Shown here piece by piece: positions 1 through 11,487 of a stretch of DNA of 64,000 nucleotides. The stretch covers positions 583,501 through 647,500 of the forward strand of contig JAOTON010000768.1 of assembly GCA_034440635.1 (NCBI GenBank), in the 5' to 3' direction. How positions within the stretch are numbered: position 1 is the first letter of the stretch; every line of letters starts with the position of its first letter. The notes beneath the pieces are model-generated. The model was not told the DNA's origin. It saw nothing but the letters and a program-made list of their open reading frames with translations, and did not search any database. Made by a program: the position numbers and the translations under genes. The DNA is from Lepas anatifera (lineage: Eukaryota > Arthropoda > Thecostraca > Lepadidae).

Positions 1-219
1 TATGACCATACTGGGTCAAAGCACAAAAATGACCCGACATCAGGTCAGGTCAAGGTGACTTTTTAGCCTAGCATAGTCAATAAGCATTATGGTGCGCGTT
101 ATAACACTTTTTCGAAATAAAAACTTTTCACGCGGTTTTAGACGGTACACACAAATATAAGGACAAACCTGCAAACAAAATCGTCATTATCTCGAATTTA
201 AGCAACGGATTTTTACTTT
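1..219. repeat. AGGTCA-rich repeat fragment left of element A1
   Basis: No gene is visible. The first 90 bases resemble the interior of family C elements elsewhere in the window (a GACCATACT motif, an AGGTCA cluster followed by a stretch like CACTTTTTA, then a CATAGTCAAT motif). It is probably a truncated family C or related copy. The rest, about 95-219, is AT-rich and unrecognised. Confidence 0.5.
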
Positions 220-223
220 TTAA

Positions 224-1330
224 CACGCGCATTGACGGGGGGCGAGTACCCGCCCCCTCTCGGGTTTTTCGGAGAGAGTAGAAAAACGGCGGCGCGTAGC
301 GCCGCCGTACTTGGATACCTTTTCCCTTATCATTTTTACAACTTCTGTGAAAATTTTAAGGTTAGGTCATCTCAGGTCAGGTCACCAGTACAGGTCAAGT
401 GACCCGACCTCAAAAAAAGTTTAAGATAGCATAAGTCGGAGCAGGGTGAACTTATCCGATTAAAACTCATATCACATAATGGCCCCACCGAGTTCTCTAA
501 AATATGTTCCGGCATTTTTGATATCGATGACCTAAGGTCAGGTACGAGGCATGGCCTCTCCATAGAAATACATGGGAAAAATTTTTTTACGGAATAACTC
601 AGTAACGGATGGCGATAGAGCATTTATTTTAGCTGCATTAGACTCGCCTGGGCTTTGCAGTTCTAATGATATGCATTTTATATACCTTGACTCTGACCTG
701 ACCTCAGGTCAGGCCAAATCCTTGATTTGACCTAGCGAGGTCAAATTATATATCATTCGATTCGGCTGCTAAGAGGATTCATATAGTTTAAGTCGTTTGA
801 TATATAATTTGACCTTGTTAGGTCAAATCAAGGATTTGACCTGACCTGAAGTCAGGTCAGGGTCAAATTATATAAAATGGATATCATTAGAACTGCAAAT
901 CTAAGGCGAGTCTAATACAGCTAAAATAAATGCTCTATCACTATCCGGTACTGAGTTATTCCGTAAAAACCATTTTTCCCATGTATTTCCAAGGGAGAGG
1001 TCATGCCTCGTACCTGACCTTAGGTCATCGATATCAAAAATACCGGAACATATTTTAAAGAACTCGGTGGGGCCATTATGTGATATGAGTTTCAATCGGA
1101 TACGTTCACCCTGCTCCGACTTATGCTGTCTTAATCTTTTTTGAGGTCGTGTCACTTAACCTGTACTGGTGACCTGACCTGAGATCACCTAACCTTAAAA
1201 TTTTCACAGAAGTTGTAAAAATGATGAAGGAAAAGGTATACCAAGGACAACGGCGCTACGCGCCGCCGTTTTTCCACTATCTCCAAGAAACCCGAGGGGG
1301 GCGGGTACCCGCCCCCCGTCAATGCGCGTG
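224..1330. mobile_element. TTAA element A1, palindromic L/L-prime isoform
   Basis: Flanked by TTAA at 220-223 and 1331-1334. It starts with CACGCGCATTGACGGGG and ends with its reverse complement. Unlike other A copies, which have distinct L and R ends, both halves here are the L half: the GGCGGCGC hairpin, the AGGTCA clusters and the TTTATATA stretch run forward to about 775 and then in reverse. The product is a ~1.1 kb inverted repeat without the R end. No coding capacity; short ORFs across it are chance. It may have arisen by template switching or by joining of two insertions. Confidence 0.85.
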
Positions 1331-1347
1331 TTAAGCCACTATTTTAA

Positions 1348-1519
1348 CACGCGCCCCGCTGGGGTCCCTCGCATGACGCGTCCCGCTGGGGCGGGGGGTA
1401 TTCCGCCCCCCTCTGTATCTCATTTCTCATGAAAGATAAAGAAAAATTATGGACGACATTCGAAAGCTCTTGACGAGACGAAGAGAAATTATAGGAAATA
1501 TTTATATGTCAGGTGAATA
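1348..1519. mobile_element. TTAA element family G, R-type end only
   Basis: Begins after TTAA at 1344-1347. It has the R-end layout: two copies of a CCCGCTGGGG box around a short spacer, followed by a GC-rich palindrome (GGGGGG-TATTC-CGCCCC). The box and palindrome differ from families A, B, C and E, so this looks like another family. The body after about 1420 is AT-rich and stops at the TTAA of the next element (1520-1523), so it is probably truncated. Confidence 0.55.
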
Positions 1520-1523
1520 TTAA

Positions 1524-1752
1524 CCCACACCCCACCGGGGGTGAGGTGCCACCTTCGCCCCACCGGGGCCATCGATGGCCCTCCTTTAACTCTGGAAATA
1601 TGGGGGTTAGCGCAAATCTGCAAAGTGCATTAGAAAGCTTGCGTTAATTCAGTAAGAAATTACTTGGCATGCTTAAGCACTCAGGTCAGTGGTTTAACCT
1701 TCAGGGGTCAAGTTAGGTCACGATAGGCTATTTTCACTAAGATATGCAATGC
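1524..1752 (-). mobile_element. TTAA element B1, 3-prime part, interrupted by A2
   Basis: Reverse-oriented family B end after TTAA 1520-1523: two CCCACCGGGG-type boxes, a CCACCTTCGC core and the GGCCATCGATGGCC palindrome. The next ~170 bases match the 3-prime portion of B3 in reverse. Element A2 is inserted at the TTAA at 1753-1756. I do not recognise B sequence beyond A2, so this copy is truncated. Confidence 0.75.
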
Positions 1753-1756
1753 TTAA

Positions 1757-2597
1757 CACGCGCATTGACGGGGGTCTGAGCCACCTTCGCTTTGACGAGG
1801 GGGGGTGGGTACCCGCCCCCCCCTAAGATCTCGAGAACCACGGTAGGTAGCGAAAAACGGTAAACGGTGTTGGGTAGCCCATCCACTTCTCCACCGAAAA
1901 TATTTGAACCATTTTTGTCAGGTCAAATTTAAGGTCGCGAGAGGTCAAAACGGCCGTAATAGGTCTAACATGTAAATTAGGTTTTCTACCATTACATCTG
2001 AACAAGTAAAGATAGAGCAAAACGACTTAAACTGTATGAATCTTCGCAGCAAGCCGAATTGAATGATATATAATTTGACCTTGTTAGGTCAAATCAAGGA
2101 TTTGACCTGACCTGAAAATTAGGTCAGGGTAAAATTATATACAATGCATATTATTAGAACCGCAAAGCCAAGGTAAGTCTAATGCAGCTAAAATAAACGC
2201 TCTATCTCTATCCGTTACTGAGTTATACAGTAAAAACCATTTTTCCCATGTATTTCGAATGGAGAGGTCATGCCTCATATCTGACCTAAGGTCATTGACA
2301 TGAAAAATACCGGAACATATTTTAGAGAACTCGGTGGGCACATTATGTGGCATGAGCTTCAATCGGATAAGTTCACCCTGCTCCTACTTATGCTATCTTA
2401 AACTTTTTTTGAGGTCAGGTCACTTGACCTGTACTGGTGACCTGACCTGAGATGACCTAACCTTGAAATTTTCACAGAAGTTGTAAAAAGGATGAGGAAA
2501 AAATGTATGCTATGTATGGCGGCGCTACACGCCGCCGTTTTGCTGCTATCTTTGAAAAACCCGGAGGGGGCGGGTACCGGCCCCCTCAATGCGCGTG
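1757..2597 (-). mobile_element. TTAA element A2 (841 bp, reverse)
   Basis: Full-length family A copy between TTAA 1753-1756 and TTAA 2598-2601, in reverse orientation. The R end comes first (two ATTGACG-type boxes around TCTGAGCCACCTTCGC, then the GGGTACCC palindrome); the L end with the GGCGGCG hairpin and one box is last. Dense TGACCT/AGGTCA clusters, no transposase. It sits inside family B sequence. Confidence 0.87.
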
Positions 2598-2601
2598 TTA
2601 A

Positions 2602-2942
2602 AGTTAAAAATAGTACAATTTAGAAGACTTTTTACTCTAGCGTTTGGCTGAGTTACTTAAAAGCCAAAATTTAAGCGTCATTCGATGCCTCTCTTTATGG
2701 CGATTCGAATGATGTACAATATGACCATACCAGAACATGGTATAAAAGTGACATTCAAGGTCATCATATAACTAAACATAGTCAATTTGCATATCACTTG
2801 ACTTGTAATGAAAAATCAAACATAGTGGTATCAAAATGAGAGCACTATTGCAATTTCCTGCGCAGTTATTGACATAAGTATCAAAACGTGCTTAGGTAGA
2901 CTCAAATGACCTCTCAAAGGTCACAGGTCAGAAACTGCAAAA
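2602..2942. repeat. AGGTCA-containing repeat fragment between A2 and A3
   Basis: No gene. Bases from about 2702 onward resemble the interior of family C and E elements (a GAATGATGTA stretch, GACCATACC, then CCTCTCAAAGGTCACAGGTC). Element A3 interrupts it at TTAA 2943-2946. Its own ends are not preserved. Confidence 0.5.
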
Positions 2943-2946
2943 TTAA

Positions 2947-3784
2947 CACGCGCATTGACGGGGGCGGGTACCCGCCCCCTCGGGTTTTTCGGAGATAGCA
3001 GAAAAACGGCGGCGCGTAGCTCCGCCGTACTTGGTATGCCCTTTTCCCTCATAATTTTTACAACTTCTGTGAAAATTTTAAGGTTAGGTCATCTCAGGTC
3101 AGGTCACCAGTACAGGTCAAGTGACCCAGCCTCAAAAAAGTTTAAGATAGCATAAGTCAGAGCAGGGTGAACTTATCCGATTGAAACTCATATCACATAA
3201 TGGCCCTACCGAGTTCTCTAAAATATGTTCCGGTATTTTTGATATCGATGACCTAAGGTCAGGTACGAGGCACGACCTCTTCATTGGAAATACATGGGAA
3301 AATGTTTTTTTACGGAATAACTCAGTAACGGATGGTGATAGAGCATTTATTTTAGCTGCATTAGATTTGCCTGGGCTTTGCGGTTCTAATGATATGCATT
3401 TTATATAATTTGACCCCGACCTGACCTCAGGTCAGGTCAAATCCTTGATTTGACCTAGCAAGGTCAAATTATATATCATTCGATTCGGCTTGCTAAGAGG
3501 ATTCATATAGTTCAAGTCGTTTTGCTCTATCTTTACTTGTTCAGATGTAATGGCCGAAAAACTGAATTTACATGTTATCCCTATGACGGGCATGTTTTGA
3601 CCTCTCGTGACCTGAAATGTGACCTGACAAAAAAAATGGTTCGATTGTTGTCGAAGGAGAAGTGAATGGGCATCCCAACGCCGTTTACCGTTTTTCGCTA
3701 CCTACCGTGGTTCTCGAGATCTTAGGGGGCGGGTACCCGCCCCCGTCAATGCGAAGGTGGCTCGGACCCCCGTCAATGCGCGTG
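2947..3784 (+). mobile_element. TTAA element A3 (838 bp)
   Basis: Full-length forward family A copy between TTAA 2943-2946 and TTAA 3785-3788. L end: CACGCGCATTGACGGGG, GGGTACCC palindrome, then the GGCGGCGC hairpin. R end: GGGTACCC palindrome, GTCAATGCG, AAGGTGGCTCGGA, and GTCAATGCG again before TTAA. Many AGGTCA clusters; no coding capacity. Confidence 0.88.
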
Positions 3785-3788
3785 TTAA

Positions 3789-5040
3789 CTACGGGTTCAA
3801 CCAAGTTTCCTACTAAATCTAGTCTTCCCTTATGACGTCACCACGCTTTCCTACCAAAGTCCAGGAGAACCTTCCAAGTTTTGGGATGATCGTCTGGAAC
3901 ATACCAAATTTTGGCGTAATTTGGCAGCAATCTAGCATAAATCGAAATCGACTTCCTTCACCCTTTAAACAGTAACCTTGGTCTCTGCGAGCGGCGTATT
4001 TTACGTGAATCTAACAAAAATATCAAAACACTTCAAAGAATTAGTTGAAAGGGCATGCATTAACTCAAACCCAGTTGTATTTATGCAGCCATGAACAATG
4101 ATTTTGACAAACATACTGACACAGATAAATCAGCAACTAAATACAAAGAGAGACAAGTTATAGCTTCTCAATCGCATATTTGGATACCTTCCATCACGTT
4201 AATTCAAATTATCAGCACCCACACGCTAGTAATCTGACTGCTTACTAAAAAAATGCAGAATACATAAGCGTCGATAAGGGTGAAGCTGTAAAACACGCGC
4301 CCATTGGAGTCAAATACCTGAAGCTTGATGTTCCGAAAGCTCGCTGAAATTTCTAATCATGCACGCCTGCATGGAGTAAGAGAAGAAAAATAATACTAAC
4401 ATCAAAATAAAACCTGCAAACTCATATCCGTCCATTTTTTATTAAAAGCCGAGATAAATATGTTTACTTCTTCCCACGAGATCAAGCGTTGTTTATTATC
4501 TTCGGAGTCGTCATGGCAACATCGTCAGCAATCAACGGCCAATTAAAATCTGTTGAAGTGTTGCTGCAAACAGCTGTTAGTGCTGAAGCCGCTGTTATTT
4601 TGATAAGCTGTAAAAAATTTGTAAAAATGATATTCTTCACTTGAGGTCTTGGAAAATGCCCAATAGTTTCAAAAAATAAAAATGTTTCAACTTTCTATTA
4701 AACTATACAAATTTTGTTGATCCAGTTCTAAAATTGGCTTTTTAGGGCTTCGAAAAAGTGTAATGTCTCCAATGCCCTGTATAGTAACTGTCGTGCCTGT
4801 CCAGCCCTGATGACGTAATGCTGCCAAACAACTTGAACGGAGTCTGGGTCATATGGTGCCCACAACACTAAATAAAACATCTGTGGGGGCTCCAACATGT
4901 CAGGTGTTAAAAAAAGTTTAAAAGGTACCTACTAAACCTGTAGCACGTGAACATAAGTGTACATGTGTCTGTCCGCTAAGTAAACAAAGTGCAGAAACTA
5001 TGAGGATGAATAAATGACATTGAATGTGATGCTCCTTAAA
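3789..5040. other. No gene recognised
   Basis: AT-rich sequence with no recognisable coding region. It has no AGGTCA clusters, and it separates the A3 element from the LINE remnant. A TAAAACACGCGCCC string near 4290 resembles a decayed TTAA-element terminus, but nothing else supports one there. Confidence 0.5.
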
Positions 5041-5044
5041 GCAC

Positions 5045-5820
5045 TCATATTGCTGCCACATCAACTGACGGCTCCTCACTCATAAGGGACTGAAGTAAAA
5101 CATCTGTTGGGAAATGAGCCTTCCTCTCAATCTCGTAGTCCCAGCAGTCAGTCAGAGCATGTTTGACAGTGAGCTGTTCTCCACATCGTGGGCACTCCGG
5201 TGGCTCTTCTCTTCTCAGCAGGAACGAGTGAGTGGAGTGAGTGTGTCCTATACGCATTTCCGATAACACAAATTCGTCCGTTCTACAAATGGCGTTGACC
5301 GATGGCAATACGCTAATCCTGGGCTGCAAAAGACGCAGTTTGGAGCCCTTGGGATCATGATCCCATCTATGTTGCCAAGTGTCGGACGCATACTGCCGAA
5401 TGGAGGGGAAACAGTCAGTGGAGGGCACTCTTACTCCTGTGGACACCGTCCCCCGAGACGCCTCCTTCGCCGCAGCGTCTCTGCTCATTGCCAGGCACTT
5501 CCATGTGACTGGGCACCCATGCCAGTGTTAACGTTGTTATTGGTACTGTACTCTGTGCAGTGTACCCCGAGTAAGTTCCAGAAAACATGGCGATGAGGGA
5601 TGAAAATCGAATGACGTTAGTGCTTGCAAAGACGACAGTGAGTCAGTAAAGACAACGTGTTCGCGTCTCCTCGATCGTTACACCTGGTCCAAAACTCGAA
5701 AGATAGCGTAAAGTTCCGCGGTAAAGACAGATGCAGCCGCATAGTACATCTTTTTTTCAATTCCATCACTTACACATTCAACACCTCTCTCTGTCTTAGA
5801 GCCGTATGTGTAGTCAACTT
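5045..5820 (-). pseudogene. LINE ORF2 C-terminal RNase H and tail remnant 1
   Basis: Reverse-strand reading gives the pieces of a retrotransposon RNase H in order, with frame changes. Near 5815-5680: VDYTYGSKTERG and then VFTAELYAI. Near 5665: VFTDSLSSLQAL. Near 5530: WVPSHMEVPGNE. An open stretch from 5488 to 5045 follows, with a DCFPSIRQY...W motif and a C-terminal CPRCGEQLTVKHALTDC zinc-knuckle-like tail. This order is typical of RNase H-bearing arthropod LINEs (Jockey/I-like). The first catalytic Asp is Tyr here (expected TDGS, seen TYGS) and the frame shifts at least twice, so it is dead. Element C1 is inserted at its upstream side; I do not see reverse transcriptase beyond it. Confidence 0.8.
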
Positions 5821-5823
5821 TAA

Positions 5824-6639
5824 CACCCGCCCCGGTGGGCCTCCGAGCCACGTTCGCCCTGGTGGGGGAGGTTTCAAACACCCTCCTCGAACTTGGCTTT
5901 TCTGTGGGATAGCGAAAAAATGCGAAAACTGCTGAATAGCCCATAAAAATTCACCAGGAAACTACAACCGTCCCTTTTTGGCTCAGGTCAATATTGAGGT
6001 CATGACAGGTCAAAGAAGGTTGCATGTTAGATAAGATTTTCTAGTGTCTGACAGAGTTGAGTTAGAACAGTTTTTAGGCACCATTCGCTTCCTCCCGTTG
6101 CGGCGGATCGAACAATCTATAATACGACTATATTAGGTCAAAACATAAAAATAACCTGATCCAAGGTCAGGTGAAGGTCTCCGTCTAACCTAGCATAGTG
6201 CATGTGCAATGCATTAATATGCATATTATGCATATCAATCAATTTGCATTATTGCAATAACAATCCAAACGTAATGGTATCAAAATAAGACTTTATCATC
6301 AGTTCCTGCAAAGTTATCGAACGAAGTTAGTTATCGAACGAAGTCTGAAAACCTGCTTAAGTAGCCCCAGATGCCCTCTTGGAGGTCACAGGTCCACACT
6401 TGCAGCATTAGCATAAAAGAAGCCTACGCTTCTATTATTTGGAGAATACGAAGGTATTCTAAGCGGTATCTACAGAAATAGAACACTTTTTCGGCTGATT
6501 TCCGTTTTCCTAATACATTTCCAATAAGAGGTCATGATCCGTACCTGATCCTAGGTCAGCGATATGAAAAATCCCGGAATACATTTTGTAGTACTCGGTT
6601 GGTCCGTTAGTGGTATATGTTTCAATTCGAGGGCGAGGG
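5824..6639 (-). mobile_element. TTAA element C1, internally deleted
   Basis: Between TTAA 5820-5823 and TTAA 6640-6643. The R-type end is first: a CCCGGTGGG box, CGAGCCACGTTCGCCC, then the GTTTCAAAC palindrome. The interior has GGTCAATATTGAGGTCATG and the GCATAGTGCAT motif shared with C4 and C5. The L end is reduced to GGGCGAGGG before TTAA; the hairpin region is missing. It is inserted in the RNase H domain of the LINE remnant. Confidence 0.75.
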
Positions 6640-6643
6640 TTAA

Positions 6644-7003
6644 TACCTGGGTAGGTATGTATTATTCCAATTCCTAAACAAATCCGTCCATTAGACACCA
6701 GCTTTCACGTCCCTCCAGACCTGCTTCAAGCTCCCTCATCCTTTCAAGGATTAGGCGCCGAAAGAGACCCACAGGAGCTCAGGGCTCCCCAAGAGTGAGC
6801 TTCAGGCTACCCATGGACGCCGTCTCATAGTTCCTACCCCCAATGACTGATAGAAGAGCGTTAGGTGACTCGAGCGTCCCCTGAAGTGTCAGGGTGCCTA
6901 TAGTAAGTGCATAGTCAGATGGTGTTCGAGTTAATGGTGGGGTCGCTCCGAGCCACTTAGCTCCCTGAAATGAAGTTCCGGATCCGCTACTGTATATACC
7001 CAA
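6644..7003. repeat. MITE-like fragment ending in GATCCGCTACTG
   Basis: The part to about 6780 is unrecognised. From about 6870 to 6992 the sequence matches the pattern at 30457-30631 (GTGCCTATAGTAA, ATGGTGGGG, TGAAGT, then ATCCGCTACTG). The terminal CAGTAGCGGAT (reverse complement) is a hAT-MITE-type terminus also seen at 45570 and 63559. The left terminus is not clear. Confidence 0.5.
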
Positions 7004-8777
7004 AATGCTGGTTTTGGGGACAAGAAATGCTGATTTTGAAGCAAGGCTTCGGGTTTCATACAGGTGCTGTTTTCGGTGACATGAATTGTCGATAGCCTAA
7101 ATTAAAAAAAGAAGCGCATTGAAGCTTTACGACGCAATAGCTGCTAGGTCATATGGCACCAAACGCAAGGCCAGGGTCATATGGCCCCGCCAACTCTACA
7201 TCTGGTAGGGACGGTACAGTGGGGACAGGAAATACATATGCAGGTTCTGCCCGAAGAATTCAGTCCGGGTCAGCGGCGCGCGAGCACTCTTCTCCAGCCA
7301 CTGGAAGATATGTTATAGTTCGCGCCAAATCCTTTCAAAGGGTCCTAGTTCATGGCACGCGCCGTTTTGAGGTCCATGCAACCCAAGAAATATTATTTGT
7401 CCACCGATGCAAATTTTGGGAAAAATGGTGCTTCATGGGGGGGCGGGCTAGGAGGCTCGAGCCTCCCACGCCATTGCTTTCAAACAGCCTCCGGCTATGC
7501 GCTTATTGCGTATGGACATTTCGGAAGGGAGAGGACCCCCCCTTTCCCCCTCTTGACGCCACCTTTGGCCCTGAGGGTTTTATCCTTACCTGTAAGTATT
7601 AGGAAATAATGCCAACACATCTAAAGAAAAAAACTAATCATGCGCATGGTGTGGCTCAAAATTACCTGATATATTCGGTGGTCAGACGCTTTAATGCAGG
7701 ACCAGTTCAAATATCCAGCACTAACACTCGGCTCCCATTCATAGTCTTTTCGCTGCGATTCAATAAGATTTTACTGGCAATGGTAATAGATTTGCATTCA
7801 CTCTGATTCCATCCATACGGTTGACAGAGCGTACAAAGGCCATCGTAAAACTCAATACGTTCTCTTATTGCTGCCCGTAAATTGATCACAAAGTACGGAC
7901 ACGCCGATCAATGCTCAATCAAACAGATAGGCCTAGTTTGTGTGTGCAGCCGGCATGAAAACGAGCTGAAAATTGGTGTGCCTCGTCGGTAGAGCACACA
8001 GGGTGGTTCCCGTTCTCACAAAGCTTTAGAGCGCTGCCGCCATCAGCTACTGTACGAGGCATTTAGCATAGCAATGGAACCGATAAAGTAAACGTTCGAG
8101 GAAAAACTGTGAAAAAGCCCGGTTGGTCTGGGTGGCTGGGGAGCTCCGCTGGCATATTTAACTGCAAAAATTGTGCCGCAATATGAACCTTGAATATTTT
8201 TTTCTGTGATCACAAAAGTATGGTCAATATCTAATTCCAAAAGGTCGTAAAAAATTTTCCCCTACAGAGAATCAGGTTCCAGGAAAAATGGGCGTGCCTA
8301 AGCCTGACAGACATGCTTTCAAACTGCAGTGCCAGGGTTTCGGTTCCTGTTCCGTGCGCAGGGGCGGATCCAATCAGCTGGTTCGGAGGAAAGGCAAAAA
8401 GAATGTGAGCCTCAGGCACTAAAAAACGCTGAGCGGAGGAGGTGATAGCTAATGGGATTACAATGAAGTCAATTTGTAATACCAGCTGGGGTAAAAGTGA
8501 GCAAGATTGCGCAGTGTGTAAGAATACACGCAGCTATTTTCAGTAGTGCACCCAAGATAGGTGGGGGGGGGGCAGTGGACCCTCACCCCTCCCCCACAAC
8601 ATTTTGGCTTTCAAGTGCCCCCCTCCCGCCCAACATGGGTTTTGGCGGCAATTGGGCGTGGAAGGCTCCCGTTCAGGGCATGGATGAATATTGACCTGCG
8701 TTTTAGCGCCAGTACTCTCACCTTGCCGTCCCTGCATCCGGCGTGCCGCCCCTCGCTCGAAATAAGGCCCCTTTTCA
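7004..8777. other. No gene recognised; MITE-like GC-rich patches
   Basis: Mixed sequence without a recognisable gene. About 7438-7580 (GGCTAGGAGGCTCGAGCC and a CATTTCGGAAGGG stretch) resembles the hAT-MITE family near 30460 and 63540. About 8560-8640 is a C/G-rich low-complexity patch. Open reading frames here (up to 149 codons at 7153-7602) show no motif I know and overlap repeats, so I do not call them genes. Confidence 0.45.
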
Positions 8778-8781
8778 TTAA

Positions 8782-10012
8782 CCCTTGCCCCGGTGGCGGG
8801 TACGAGCCACCTTCGCCCTGGTGGGGGGCTAAAAAAGACCCCCACGATCTCAAAAACTAAGAGAGCTATAAAAAGCGCAAAACGACAATCGAAAGCTCTT
8901 CAAAAATGATATCGAAAATACTTCGATCATTTTTCTTGTCAGGTCAATATAAAGGTCACCAGAGGTCAAAATAGGTCAAAATCGCTACTATGAAGTGTAC
9001 TAAGAAAACCCCTTATATATATCAGAAACTATGATAGCTAGAAACATTTTTCCAACATTATTCGAAAGCTCTTGAGTTGCTCTTTCATTACAGTGGCATT
9101 CATTTTCGTGTCAGGTCAAAGCCTAAGGAGCTAGAATAGTAGGGTAGAATAGTAGGGTAGTAGAATAGCTAGGGTCACTGAATATTGGGCATATTCTTAG
9201 GAATGTCCATAGCCACCCAAGCATAAGGGCGTTTCCTTTTTCGCTAATAAATTCCAAACCAAACAAGATACAGCCATAGTTGATGCACCATTGCAATCCT
9301 CTCGTCAATACAAATCGAATGATGTATGATATTGCTATGCCAGGTCAAATTTAAGAATTTGACCTGACCCAGGTCAACGGTCTGACCCAACTTGACCTGG
9401 TATAGTCATGATGTATATCATTTGACTTGCAGTGACTATACAAACACTTTCGTGACAAAATAAAAGTTCTATCTTAGTTTATTCTAAATTTATAGAGTAA
9501 AACACCAAAAAATGTTTATTTGGCCTAAAATGACCTTTTAAAGGTCACAACTCAAATTTTTGGCATAAACATCAGAAATGGGCTAAGATCAAATCGTAAC
9601 CGATGTTTGAAGTTGATTCCATCCATACTTACTGAGAAAAGCTGATTTCGTGATTTTCCCCATGTATTTACAATGGGGAGGTCATGCTCTGCACATGACC
9701 TTAGGTCACCAATATCAAAAATCCCGGAACAAATGTTGTAGCTCCTGGTGGGCCCAATATGTGGTATAAGTTTGAACTTGGTCGATTAACCCTTCTTTTA
9801 GTTATGCGGTCCTAAGCATTTTTTGAGGTGAGGTCACTTCACCTGGCCTGCTGACCTGACCTGATATGACCTTGGGCTAAAATTTTCGGGAAATATGTAA
9901 AAGTGATGAAGGAACGGCTAGACCAAGTTTGGCGGCGCTGCACGCCGCCGTTTTTTATCACTTCGGAAAAACCCGAGGGGGGGTCTAAAAAGACCCCCCA
10001 CCCGGGCGAAGG
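8782..10012 (-). mobile_element. TTAA element family E (1,231 bp)
   Basis: Between TTAA 8778-8781 and TTAA 10013-10016. The R-type end is first: a CCCCGGTGGCGGG box, GAGCCACCTTCGCCC, a second box (TGGTGGGGGG), then a CTAAAAAAGACC palindrome. The opposite end has GGTCTAAAAAGACC plus CCCGGGCGAAGG. The interior carries AGGTCA clusters and, near 9931-9951, the GGCGGCG-CTGCA-CGCCGCC hairpin shared with family A. No transposase. It directly abuts B2, sharing one TTAA. Confidence 0.78.
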
Positions 10013-10016
10013 TTAA

Positions 10017-10550
10017 TCCTCGCCCCACCTGGGGCCATCCATGGCCCCCTAACTTTTTCGGAATAACAGAAAAACAATGAGACGCAGCACTGCGGTTGAG
10101 GGCTCTATCTCTCACCCCATCATTTTCCCACACCCTTAAAAATTTTTACCCCAGGTCACTCAAGGTCAGGTCACCAGGCGAGGTCAAGCAAAGGTCACCT
10201 CATTTCAACTTTTGAGCTCTATAAGAGCTGTATTTCTTAGCCCATCGATTTGACACTTCCTACACTTCATGACCTCTTCAGGGTCTACAAAGTGTATATC
10301 CGGGATTTTTCGATTTCGTGACCTGAGGTCAGGTCACGAGGTGACCTCTCCCATTAGAAAAGCATGGGGAAAAGCTGTTTTATGATTTAAAAGTCACACA
10401 AATAATTGCAAATGCCTAGGCTGCTAAGAACAGCGTTCTTGGACACCCTTTCACGGATACCAGGGGTCATATTTGCCCTTTGACCTCTCTGAAGTCATCC
10501 AGGGTCACCAGGGGTCAATAACAGCATTTTGACAATACGTTTTGATCTAA
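10017..10550 (+). mobile_element. TTAA element B2, 5-prime part, interrupted by A4
   Basis: Starts after TTAA 10013-10016 with TCCTCGCCCCACCTGGGG and the GGCCATCCATGGCC palindrome, then follows B3 and B4 (GAGGGCTCTATCTCTCA, CTACACTTCATGACC, TCCGGGATTTTTCG). It is cut at TTAA 10551-10554 by element A4; this matches the CTAATTAAGCTAGAGC site present uninterrupted in B3 (about 21115). The remainder of B is not found after A4. Confidence 0.8.
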
Positions 10551-10554
10551 TTAA

Positions 10555-11400
10555 CACGCGCATTGACGGGGGTCTGAGCCACCTTCGCATTGACGGGAGG
10601 GGGCGGGTACCCGCCCCCCCTAAGATCTCAAGAACTACGGTAGGTAGCGAAAAACGGCAAACGGCGTTGGGCTGCCCATCCACTTCTCCATCGAAAACAT
10701 TTGAACCATTTTTTTGTCAGGTCACATTTAAGGTCACGAGAGGTCAAAACATGCCCGTCATAGGGATAACACGTAAATTCAGTTTTTCGGCCATTACATC
10801 TGAACAAGTAAAGATAGAGCAAAACGACTTAAACTGTATGAATCCTCTTAGCAAGCCGAATCGAATGATATATAATTTGACCTTGCTATATCAAATCAAG
10901 GATTTGACCTGACCTGAGGTCAGGTCAGGGTCAAATTATATAAAATGAATATCATTAGAACTGCAAAGCCCAGGCTAGTCTAATGCAGCTAAAATAAATG
11001 CTCTATCACCATCCGTTACTGCGTTATTCCGTAAAAAACATTTTTTCCCATGTATTTCCAATGGAGAGGTCATGCGTCGTACCTGACCTTAGGTCATGGA
11101 TATCAAAAATACCGGAACACATTTTAGAGAACTCGGTGGGGCCATTATGTGGTATGAGTTTCAATCGGATAAGTCCACCCTGCTCCGACTTATGCTGTCT
11201 TAAACTTTTTTTGAGGTCGGGTCACTTGACCTGTACTGGTGACCTGACCTGAGATGACCTAACCTTCAAATTTTCACAGAAGTTGTAAAATGATGAGGGA
11301 AAAGGTATATCAAGTACGGCGGCGCTACGCGCCGCCGTTTTTCTACTTTCTCCGAAAAACCCAAGGGGAGGGCGGGTACCCACCCCCGTCAATGCGCGTG
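10555..11400 (-). mobile_element. TTAA element A4 (846 bp, reverse)
   Basis: Complete reverse family A copy between TTAA 10551-10554 and TTAA 11401-11404. R end with doubled ATTGACGGG boxes and the GGGTACCC palindrome; L end with the GGCGGCGCTACGCGCCGCC hairpin. It contains a perfect odd palindrome at 10905-10927: TGACCTGACCT, G, AGGTCAGGTCA. Inserted into B2. Confidence 0.87.
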
Positions 11401-11487
11401 TTAAAGTACCCTGATATGACCCAGCTGTCGTTGCGCCCGAAAATCCCAATAATGATGATGATGATGACGGAAAAGTTTATTTCTTAA

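Noticed and set aside
372..1155. Small ORFs of 60-85 codons recurring in every A element
   Set aside because: The same peptides recur because the repeat recurs. They have no start-codon conservation or domain, frames are broken in many copies, and the antisense strand gives equally long ORFs.
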